Source: a bacterium (GTDB lineage Bacteria > Spirochaetota > UBA4802 > UBA5550). Taken from it: a stretch of 8,083 bases of DNA. Positions 1-4,621 of this stretch are shown one piece after another. Numbering within the stretch: position 1 is the first letter of the stretch; every line of letters starts with the position of its first letter. Made by a program: the position numbers and the translations under genes. The notes under the pieces are model-generated. The model was not told where the DNA came from, did not search any database, and saw only the letters and a program-made list of their open reading frames with translations. The stretch spans positions 1 to 8,083 of the forward strand of contig JAAENB010001001.1 of the NCBI GenBank assembly GCA_024224995.1. Reading direction: 5' to 3'.

Positions 1-27
1 AGTTTCTGACCTATTTTTCCCGGCCAT

Positions 28-56
28 CCGGTGTCTGAGCGGAGCCGAAGACCCGG
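28..56. repeat. REP-like hairpin, GAGCGGAGCCGA loop
   Basis: CCGG-T-GTCT (28-36) pairs with AGAC-CCGG (49-56), leaving a single bulged T and the loop GAGCGGAGCCGA. The layout recalls the common dispersed 'tcctgagcg...cgaagga' palindromes of many bacterial genomes. That resemblance is from memory and would need a genome-wide count to confirm. Confidence 0.45.
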
Positions 57-101
57 GTCCGCACTCTTAAGAAACTAAGATATAAATCAGGGCCTTCTTT
101 T

Positions 102-134
102 TCATAACGAGGGGCTGGAAGCCCCACGCTATGA
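102..134. repeat. Imperfect hairpin with GGGGCT/AGCCCC core
   Basis: TCATA (102-106) pairs with TATGA (130-134), CG (108-109) with CG (127-128), and GGGGCT (111-116) with AGCCCC (120-125) around a GGA loop. Two mismatches interrupt the stem. It lies in a gene-free stretch and is likely a dispersed palindromic element rather than a terminator, because no T-run follows on either strand. Confidence 0.5.
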
Positions 135-169
135 GAAAAACCCATCACCCAGGTGAACTTATTTATAAA

Positions 170-236
170 CAGAGCCTGTTCTACCGGAAGATGTTATCCG
201 GGGTTCTGCTCTGTTGCCCCTTGGGGTTAAAACCCC
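170..236. repeat. Nested hairpin followed by GGGGTTAAAACCCC palindrome
   Basis: CAGAGC (170-175) pairs with GCTCTG (209-214) and encloses CCGGA (184-188) pairing with TCCGG (197-201). Immediately after is GGGGTT-AA-AACCCC (223-236). The same GGGGTTAAAACCCC core recurs at 6844-6857, and a relative, GGGGTTTCAACCCC, at 6987-7000. The core is therefore dispersed in both gene-free flanks of this locus. Confidence 0.55.
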
Positions 237-398
237 GGGCTGAGATTGGCTCATTTTCAAAAATTCTTGCGCACCCCTTGTCGGAATCTCCATAACCCTG
301 GCATTAATGGCCTCGGTTAACTGGTGAGCCCTGTACCCGGCTCTTTTGAGGCGGAGACTCTTTATTATATTTATATCTGGTCATAGTAAAGTCTCCGG

Positions 399-1217
399 TT
401 ACGGCGCGACAGAATAATCACTGTCAACAGAATTCGACCTGCCTCCGCTAATGGCGGAAGACAAGCCGTTCGCGGAATTTTCCATTCCCCCGCTAACACT
501 GGAGCTCTGTCCCCGGGCAGTATTATAAACACCGCCGCTAACACTGGAATGTAAATTTACCGCGGAGTTCCTGCTGCCGCCGCTCACGCTGGAGTGCATG
601 CCGCTTGCGGTATTATTCATGCCGCCGGAAACGCCGGAACTATAACCGTCCGCGGTATTATAACTGCCTCCGCTTACGCTGGAAAAATTCCCGCCGGAAT
701 TGTTATAACTCCCGCCGCTTACGCAGGAAAACCAACCGCTGATAGTATTATAATACCCGGCAGCAATACCGCCGTATGATAAAAAATTATTATACTGGCC
801 AACCACCATATTATGCGAGCCTGTCCGGTCGTTTCCATAAGTACGGGACTCATTATAGCCAATAACCAGGTTGCCCAGGCCGTTCACCTCTCCGTCCGTA
901 GATCCGGTGCCGTTTAAGATTTGAACATTAACGCCGCTAAAAACAATAGTATCCCCGGTTCTGGAAACTCCTGAAAAGACTTCGCTTAAATCGGAGGTTT
1001 CCCCGGTAGCTGGCTCACTGCCTCCTTCGGGAATGTTCGAAACAGCCTCTTTTAACGTTTCAATTTCATTCCGCATGGAATCCATTTGAGTGTAGATATC
1101 GGAAAAGCTGAAATTTTCTCCTGAGTCATTACTGCTGAGACCTTCTTCGCACCCGGAAAATAACAGGACAGGTATAATTATAATTCCGGCAAGCTGTTTT
1201 AATATTGTTGTTTTCAT
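399..1217 (-). CDS. Lipoprotein with YadA/Hep_Hag-type head repeats
   Basis: This 272-residue protein is predicted to be exported and lipid-anchored. A hydrophobic N-terminus (residues 8-22) ends in the lipobox FSGC with Cys23. A short stretch at about 38-62 has heptad-like spacing and could be a trimeric coiled coil. From residue 113 come the motifs NLVIGYN and NMVVGQYN typical of trimeric autotransporter heads, then seven tandem 15-residue VSGG repeats (166-270). The ATG is preceded by AAAGGAG nine bases upstream. The protein stops abruptly with 'YSVAP', where another VSGG unit would be expected. It has no YadA barrel and no peptidase-S74-like tail, so it may be C-terminally truncated. It is the third gene of the leftward block, 103 bases after the second STAS gene, and could share its control. 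It is probably a trimeric surface protein or adhesin; its ligand is unknown. Confidence 0.85.
   Translation of the reverse strand: MKTTILKQLAGIIIIPVLLFSGCEEGLSSNDSGENFSFSDIYTQMDSMRNEIETLKEAVSNIPEGGSEPATGETSDLSEVFSGVSRTGDTIVFSGVNVQILNGTGSTDGEVNGLGNLVIGYNESRTYGNDRTGSHNMVVGQYNNFLSYGGIAAGYYNTISGWFSCVSGGSYNNSGGNFSSVSGGSYNTADGYSSGVSGGMNNTASGMHSSVSGGSRNSAVNLHSSVSGGVYNTARGQSSSVSGGMENSANGLSSAISGGRSNSVDSDYSVAP
402..722 (-). repeat. 45-nt tandem coding repeats (VSGG units)
   Basis: Seven degenerate 45-nt units encode the 15-residue pattern [VI]SGG-x2-N-[ST]-x-x(6). The unit length is a multiple of three, so unit gain or loss by recombination would keep the frame. The last unit is 14 residues and is followed by VAP and a stop. 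Confidence 0.85.
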
Positions 1218-1320
1218 GGTTTTTATCTCCTTTAATAATTAATCATTGAATTTTGAGTAAAATAAAATATGCGTAATGAGGGCAATACAAAGCCCCACCG
1301 CGCACCCCGCGATTAGCCCG

Positions 1321-1659
1321 TTAATCATTTATTTCCCATTCCTTTTTTACAAGGTCCGGCACATCAAAGTTTGTTACCTGTAAGGTGTATCCTTTATTGT
1401 TCTGATTCATCTTTGTTACACTAAGGACCGACCATACTACCAGGTCCGTTTCCTTTACTTTACGCATATCGACAATAATATTCCGGGTATTGCTCTCAAT
1501 AAAAGTATCAAGCACTCTCCCGAGCATTAGCGCCCTGTTGAAATCTATTATGTTGTCCAGAAGAAAAAAAACAGCTTCGCCTTTGTTCCCTTCTCTTTGC
1601 CGGTAATTTAAACTCTCTTCCGGTAACTCGTCAAAATGTGGATTGTCTTTCTCTTTCAT
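1321..1659 (-). CDS. STAS-domain protein lacking the phospho-acceptor serine
   Basis: This 112-residue cytosolic protein matches the STAS (anti-sigma-factor antagonist) pattern. It has an N-terminal extension of about 20 residues, then strand-helix elements around FFLLDNIIDFNRALMLGRVL, the central strand NIIVDMRKV, and a C-terminal helix. In active antagonists this strand is followed by D-S-x-G-L, whose Ser is phosphorylated by an anti-sigma kinase. Here the aligned segment reads D-L-V-V-W (about residues 73-77), so the acceptor Ser and the Gly are gone. It may be a constitutively unphosphorylated or purely structural STAS partner. The ATG lies nine bases after the stop of the upstream STAS gene. 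The AGGAG overlaps that upstream end, with a rather long spacing of about 14, which suggests translational coupling. Sequence divergence makes the family call weaker than for its neighbour. Confidence 0.7.
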   Translation of the reverse strand: MKEKDNPHFDELPEESLNYRQREGNKGEAVFFLLDNIIDFNRALMLGRVLDTFIESNTRNIIVDMRKVKETDLVVWSVLSVTKMNQNNKGYTLQVTNFDVPDLVKKEWEIND

Positions 1660-1668
1660 GATGTTTTT

Positions 1669-2004
1669 TTATACTCCTGAATATGTTTCTTCAAATTTCT
1701 GTTTGCTTACGGGCTTAAAAATACGATCCCAATTATTCCTCGAAAAAAGCTCATCCATAACCGCGCTTAAGCCGTAAACAATGAGCTCAATGTCATTCTC
1801 TTTGCTATACCGGGCCACCCGTATGAGCCCGCCCAGGCCTATTGAATCAATAAAGGTCATGCCCTCACAGTTGACCCCTATTACCTTGAGCTCTTCACCG
1901 GAATAGTCCGCCAGGATCGTCTCCATTTCCCCGCCTGTTCTATAATCACAATTTTTCCCGGTATGTAATATAATTACCCGGTCGCTGTATTGTTCTGTTT
2001 TCAC
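1669..2004 (-). CDS. STAS-domain anti-sigma-factor antagonist-like protein
   Basis: With the start chosen here, the protein has 111 residues and is a bare STAS domain. It has an N-terminal beta strand (RVIILHTG), the central strand VIGVNCEGMTFI, and then D53-S54-I-G-L. Ser54 occupies the position phosphorylated in RsbV/SpoIIAA-type antagonists. I start at GTG 2004-2002 because AAAGGAG (2013-2019) lies eight bases upstream and the domain begins there. A TTG at 2088 would add 28 residues, but it has no ribosome binding site and sits at the edge of a terminator U-run. A following STAS paralogue lies nine bases downstream. No anti-sigma kinase (HATPase) is visible in the window, so its partner must be elsewhere. 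It is first in the leftward operon, opposite the ECF sigma gene, behind a predicted ECF-type promoter and a structured leader. Confidence 0.8.
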   Translation of the reverse strand: MKTEQYSDRVIILHTGKNCDYRTGGEMETILADYSGEELKVIGVNCEGMTFIDSIGLGGLIRVARYSKENDIELIVYGLSAVMDELFSRNNWDRIFKPVSKQKFEETYSGV

Positions 2005-2012
2005 AAGGCTTT

Positions 2013-2019
2013 CTCCTTT
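2013..2019 (-). promoter_or_regulatory. Ribosome binding site deciding the GTG start
   Basis: On the minus strand AAAGGAG is followed by eight bases and then GTG at 2004. It is the only good Shine-Dalgarno match in the upstream part of this frame. It therefore shortens the STAS protein to 111 residues, close to its 112-residue neighbour. Confidence 0.75.
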
Positions 2020-2086
2020 TACCTCAAAAAATATTCTTGACTTGAACCTGGAATATTGTTCCATATCCCTAATAACTGCTTTAAAC

Positions 2087-2174
2087 AAAAAAATAGAGGC
2101 CGGACCGTGAAACCGGGCGAAACGACAATCTCCCGAGGAAAGTCAGTAACCGGAATGGAAAGTCCGGCCCCCAT
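2087..2174 (-). terminator. Intrinsic-terminator-like stem and U-run before STAS gene
   Basis: On the minus strand a 13-bp stem (2174-2162 with 2105-2093; core GGCCGGAC/GTCCGGCC) leads directly into seven T (2093-2087), the first of which pairs with the stem. The apical part is long (56 nt) compared with a standard terminator but has its own nested pairs. It lies about 80 bases before the GTG of the first STAS gene. Read-through must therefore occur for that operon to be expressed from the upstream promoter, or a second promoter must lie within 2005-2086. Confidence 0.5.
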
Positions 2175-2200
2175 CGAACTACAAAACCCGTCAAGGTTCT
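2087..2200 (-). ncRNA. Putative leader RNA or small RNA ahead of STAS genes
   Basis: Starting about seven bases after the leftward -10 box (2208-2213), the transcript would run roughly 110 nt to a run of seven U. Most of it folds into one rod. A closing stem (2093-2105 with 2162-2174) surrounds CCGG (2150-2153) with CCGG (2113-2116), then GAC/GUC (2142-2144 with 2124-2126), then UCC/GGA with a UCG loop. The outer five pairs of the closing stem include two G-U wobbles that exist only in minus-strand RNA; the plus strand would have C-A mismatches there. That points to the minus strand as the functional one. It could be a stand-alone sRNA, an attenuator, or an undescribed riboswitch-like leader. 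I do not recognise any known family. Confidence 0.5.
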
Positions 2201-2205
2201 ATTTG

Positions 2206-2235
2206 TGTAGACGAATTAAACAGGCGATTGTCCTG
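2206..2235 (-). promoter_or_regulatory. Predicted ECF-type promoter for the leftward transcript
   Basis: Read on the minus strand: CAGGACAAT (2235-2227), 13 bases, then CGTCTACA (2213-2206). CGTCTA is a typical ECF-type -10, and the GGACA box at -35 distance fits the GGAAC-like class. The same two boxes with the same 13-base gap appear in mirror image on the plus strand at 2302-2331. The spacers differ. Conserved boxes with free spacers are the signature of a promoter. Predicted start is near 2200. Confidence 0.6.
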
Positions 2236-2301
2236 AAAAAAAACGGATAAGTTATTTTTTTTGAAATTATGATTTTTTTTTTGGATCTGTTGTTTTTTTT
2301 T

Positions 2302-2331
2302 CAGGACAATTTCGCTTTTTTTTCGTCTACA
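2302..2331 (+). promoter_or_regulatory. Predicted autoregulatory ECF-type promoter of the sigma operon
   Basis: CAGGACAAT (2302-2310), 13 bases, then CGTCTACA (2324-2331). Predicted transcription start is near 2336-2338, giving a leader of about 34 bases to the ATG at 2371. The spacer includes T8 (2316-2323), so slippage would change the -35/-10 distance. ECF sigma factors commonly drive their own operon, which fits the placement. A T9 run sits directly upstream of the -35 box. Confidence 0.6.
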
Positions 2332-2358
2332 TATATAGAGACATTTATCTATCAGGAT

Positions 2359-2367
2359 AGGAGGAGG
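2359..2367 (+). promoter_or_regulatory. Strong ribosome binding site of the sigma gene
   Basis: AGGAGGAGG ends three bases before ATG 2371, and the first AGGAGG in it is six bases away. It fixes the start at 2371 rather than at the in-frame ATG at 2269, which lies inside the inverted repeat and upstream of the predicted promoter. Confidence 0.8.
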
Positions 2368-2370
2368 TCC

Positions 2371-2919
2371 ATGACCGAAGTCCCGAAGAAAGTAAACAGG
2401 CTCAATGATATATTTAAAGATACCTATAGAGAAGAGTCCGCTGCCATAAACGGGGTAATTTATACCAAAACCGGCGACAGGGAAACAGCGGAAGACCTTA
2501 CACAGGAGGTGTTTATTGAATTTTTTCTGAATATGGAAACCATTGAGAAAACGAGAGCATGGCTGTATACAACCATGCGGAACAAACTTTTTGATTATTA
2601 TCGAAAAAAGAAAAACATGCCCGAAAACCTGGCCAGGCTTGAAGCTTCCGGTGATATTGCACTGACGTATATTAACGGGTTTAAGGATACACGGATTATA
2701 ATTCAAGAAGCTATGGAGAGTATCGCGGAAATTATGGATAACAGGGATGTTACTATTTTCGAACTAATCGCCGTTCAAAACTATTCTTACCGGGAAACGG
2801 CAAAGACCCTGGGTACCAGTAAAGGGAATGTGGAATACCGGTATAGTAAAGTTGTAAGTAACATCCTGGATTTCCTGAGGGGTAAAAAAGGAATAAAGAC
2901 GCTGGAGGAATTATTATAA
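2371..2919 (+). CDS. ECF-family RNA polymerase sigma factor
   Basis: This 182-residue cytosolic sigma-70-family protein of ECF size has only regions 2 and 4. Region 2 spans about residues 15-82. It contains the helix GDRETAEDLTQEVFIEFF (the D-x-x-Q-E-V-F core motif at 42-48) and the -10-reading segment WLYTTMRNKLFDYYRKKK (64-81). Region 4 spans about 115-170, with the helix-turn-helix YSYRETAKTLGTSKGNVEYR (138-157) that should read the -35 element. The next gene begins at 2919, overlapping the TAA by one base (TAATG), so sigma and presumed anti-sigma are translationally coupled. The upstream motif pair has ECF-type boxes and suggests autoregulation. The region 4 sequence is divergent, so no ECF subgroup is assigned. 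It is the likely regulator of the genes on both sides. Confidence 0.9.
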   Translation: MTEVPKKVNRLNDIFKDTYREESAAINGVIYTKTGDRETAEDLTQEVFIEFFLNMETIEKTRAWLYTTMRNKLFDYYRKKKNMPENLARLEASGDIALTYINGFKDTRIIIQEAMESIAEIMDNRDVTIFELIAVQNYSYRETAKTLGTSKGNVEYRYSKVVSNILDFLRGKKGIKTLEELL

Positions 2920-3614
2920 TGGCTGAATTAGATCAAAATATCACAACTATCAGGAAAGTTCTGGAAAAGTGCGGACTTGCTTACCCGGTCCCGGAGTCTT
3001 ATAAAGAGTATATTCGGAAAAACAGGCGCAGGTTCTATATTAAACTTATAAAACGGACCGGGCATTATACGCTCTGGGAGGGGCTTACCTCTTATATATA
3101 TTTCGGCTGTACCAGGTTTGGTCTTCAGCTTACGTCGCTTCAAAGCAGTGTTGCCTTTATCGCGGCTTCCGCTATGGCTGTCGCCGTAATTTCCACTGGC
3201 GGTTATTTCGCGGTTAAAATTTTTGTTTTTGATCCCGTTGAAATAAAACCTGTTCAGGTAGAAAAAACGGTTAACGCCGCTCCTGTTAAAGAGACAGTAA
3301 AAGCCAAACCCCGGCCCAAACCTTTTACCCTGAACCTGTTAATTGAAGGGTTTGGAAATATCGATAAAAAAACCACGACCAGTATTAGTCAAAAAGTTAA
3401 GCGCTACTTTATTAAAAACGGCATTAGCATAAATAAAAAGTATATTGTTTCCGGAGAGATTAAGGCCATTGAAGGAAATTATTACGCTAAGATCCGGGCC
3501 TTTAATAATAAAGCCGAGCAGGTTCATTTTAAACGGGAAACTATAAAGAGTCTTAACGATTTAGAGGACTTCTTTATTAAAGAATCTAAAAAAATTGCTC
3601 ATAAAATTAAATAA
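2919..3614 (+). CDS. Single-pass membrane protein, probable anti-sigma factor
   Basis: The protein has 231 residues. The N-terminal 75 are charged, arginine/lysine-rich around 31-46, and presumably cytosolic. One membrane segment lies at about 77-98 (SVAFIAASAMAVAVISTGGY), followed by a Pro/Lys/Val-rich linker (105-136) and a C-terminal domain (137-231) with alternating strand and helix pattern, expected to be periplasmic. The start overlaps the sigma stop codon by one base, and GGAGG lies upstream inside the sigma gene. Position, coupling and topology are those of FecR/RseA-like anti-sigma factors. There is no HxxxCxxC zinc motif and I do not recognise the N-terminal domain, so the function is inferred from context. 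The C-terminal part (about 176-230) resembles a segment of the next gene product, including S-x(7,8)-EGxY and a K-E-x-x-K end, which suggests a shared fold. Confidence 0.7.
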   Translation: MAELDQNITTIRKVLEKCGLAYPVPESYKEYIRKNRRRFYIKLIKRTGHYTLWEGLTSYIYFGCTRFGLQLTSLQSSVAFIAASAMAVAVISTGGYFAVKIFVFDPVEIKPVQVEKTVNAAPVKETVKAKPRPKPFTLNLLIEGFGNIDKKTTTSISQKVKRYFIKNGISINKKYIVSGEIKAIEGNYYAKIRAFNNKAEQVHFKRETIKSLNDLEDFFIKESKKIAHKIK

Positions 3615-3617
3615 GGA
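3612..3617 (+). promoter_or_regulatory. Ribosome binding site supporting a TTG start
   Basis: TAAGGA overlaps the stop codon of the membrane protein and is followed by seven bases and TTG at 3625. No ATG precedes the signal peptide. The next one, at 3649, would cut off the basic n-region. Confidence 0.65.
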
Positions 3618-3624
3618 AACCCCG

Positions 3625-4608
3625 TTGAGAACAAACAAATATATTTATATGGTCCTGTTTATTTTCCTGTTCGCGGCCTTTTTCCCGGCAGGCGCGCGGG
3701 CAGAGAAAATAACGGTTAAAAATGTCTATGTTTATGACGCTACGCCTAAAGGGCTTAAACTGGATACGGAAAAGATGATTATTAAAGACCTGCTTGAAGA
3801 GTCTATTAGCCTTAACAAGAAACTAAAGCAGCTTGTTATAGATGACTTTAAAGCAATGGCAAAAAAAATGAAAGTTCAGGAGTCCGATGAAGCCGGTGCG
3901 CTTGATATTGCCGAAAACGCCTTTAGTGATCTCTTCCTGTCCATGTCTCTTAATAAAACTCCCGAAGGGGAATACAGGCTTACGCTCAGGTTAAAAGACG
4001 TTAAAAAAAGACTTACCCTGTATACAAAAACTATTGAGTTCGATTCTGTAACCGAAGCCGAGCCCGACATTAAGGAAATGAGCAAGGTTATGTTTGAAAA
4101 AAGAAAACTGGAAAGCAGCCTTTTCCTGGATTTGAAACTTTGCTATTTGCAGCCCCTGGGCAATTATGCCGATATCTCTAACCCCGGGTTTGGTTTCGCC
4201 TTCAGGTTCGGCATTAGCAACCTGGTTTTTAACTATTGTTCCCTGGCCCTGGAAACAGGGTATTATCGTTTTACGTATAATAGTAATTCTAATGATACCA
4301 TTAATCATATCCCGGTTTTTGTATGCGCCGCGTACGAATTCCGGTTTTTAGATAAATTTTCCATTAGCCCGGTCTTTGGCTGCGGGATTGATTTTATTAT
4401 TACCAGTCATGACGCCGGAAAAGGATTCAGTTTAAAAGATAATTCCGGCGCCGCCAGTACGGAACAGCTGATTAAAACAGGTCTCGAATTTAAGATGATT
4501 ATTTCAGAGTCTACCAGTGTTTTAATCAGCACGTCGTATAACTTTATTTTCGAAGAAAAACGGCTCGATTTTTTTAATATAAATTCGGGCGCACAAATTA
4601 GATTATAG
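3625..4608 (+). CDS. Outer-membrane beta-barrel protein with periplasmic N-domain
   Basis: This 327-residue protein uses the TTG start. A signal peptide (RTNK, then a hydrophobic run, cleavage after A-R-A near residue 26) sends it to the periplasm. Residues 27-160 form a soluble alpha/beta region. Residues about 164-327 show alternating hydrophobic/polar strands (LFLDLKLCYL, FGFAFRFGI, LALETGYYRF, FSISPVFGCGIDF, SVLISTSYNFIF) ending in GAQIRL. This is consistent with a small barrel of about eight strands, although the terminal residue is Leu rather than the usual aromatic. The N-domain segment around residues 104-161 resembles the C-terminal domain of the preceding membrane protein. An outer-membrane barrel with a periplasmic domain, next to an anti-sigma-like protein, suggests a signal-relay role like FecA. 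No plug or TonB box is seen. A structural role, such as an OmpA-like anchor, is an alternative. Confidence 0.7.
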   Translation: MRTNKYIYMVLFIFLFAAFFPAGARAEKITVKNVYVYDATPKGLKLDTEKMIIKDLLEESISLNKKLKQLVIDDFKAMAKKMKVQESDEAGALDIAENAFSDLFLSMSLNKTPEGEYRLTLRLKDVKKRLTLYTKTIEFDSVTEAEPDIKEMSKVMFEKRKLESSLFLDLKLCYLQPLGNYADISNPGFGFAFRFGISNLVFNYCSLALETGYYRFTYNSNSNDTINHIPVFVCAAYEFRFLDKFSISPVFGCGIDFIITSHDAGKGFSLKDNSGAASTEQLIKTGLEFKMIISESTSVLISTSYNFIFEEKRLDFFNINSGAQIRL

Positions 4609-4621
4609 TGAGGTTATTTCC

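Larger units (their letters stand above)
1..398. other. Intergenic region with REP-like hairpins, no convincing gene
   Basis: No reading frame with a credible start and ribosome binding site was found on either strand. The stretch contains at least four stem-loops (28-56, 102-134, 170-214 and 223-236), and 352-359 pairs perfectly with 390-397 (CGGAGACT / AGTCTCCG) directly downstream of the head-repeat lipoprotein stop codon. None is followed by a T-run on the strand that would need it, so I do not call a terminator. On the minus strand one frame is open from about 383 down to 162 but lacks a credible start. Confidence 0.6.
2206..2331. repeat. Large imperfect inverted repeat between divergent genes
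   Basis: TGTAGACGAA (2206-2215) matches TTCGTCTACA (2322-2331), and ATTGTCCTGAAAAAAAA (2227-2243) matches 2294-2310 perfectly as reverse complement. The bases between the two blocks of each arm do not match. About 50 AT-rich bases separate the arms. I read it as two divergent promoter copies rather than as a hairpin element. Confidence 0.85.

Noticed and set aside
402..722. CRISPR-like array of 45-nt repeats
   Set aside because: Repeats are contiguous, degenerate and in frame inside a lipoprotein gene; there are no spacers.
594..779. 61-residue plus-strand frame inside the head-repeat gene
   Set aside because: Shadow of the tandem repeat in another frame; Ala/Gly/Ile-rich with no ribosome binding site.
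1218..1320. Promoter or terminator between the second STAS gene and the head-repeat lipoprotein
   Set aside because: GGGC/GCCC (1280-1295) is a weak stem without a U-run, and no convincing -35/-10 pair or CGTCTA motif is present; only the AAAGGAG near 1230 is clear.
2106..2130. GCGAAACG suggesting a hammerhead ribozyme core
   Set aside because: No CTGATGA element or three-way junction is present nearby.
2134..2168. GAGGAAAGTC and GGAAAGTCCGG resemble the conserved P4 region of RNase P RNA
   Set aside because: The rest of RNase P RNA (about 350 nt) is absent, and the other strand folds better and has the promoter and U-run.
2098..2169. A known riboswitch class (c-di-GMP, cobalamin, fluoride, guanidine)
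   Set aside because: None of the conserved consensus blocks that I remember for these classes is present.
2269..2370. Upstream in-frame ATG for the sigma factor (adds 34 residues rich in Phe)
   Set aside because: It lies inside the inverted repeat and upstream of the predicted promoter, has no ribosome binding site, and encodes poly-T-derived Phe runs; ATG 2371 has AGGAGGAGG.
2191..2706. 171-residue minus-strand frame overlapping the sigma gene
   Set aside because: Antisense to a clear ECF gene and to poly-T tracts (giving poly-Lys); no ribosome binding site or family pattern.
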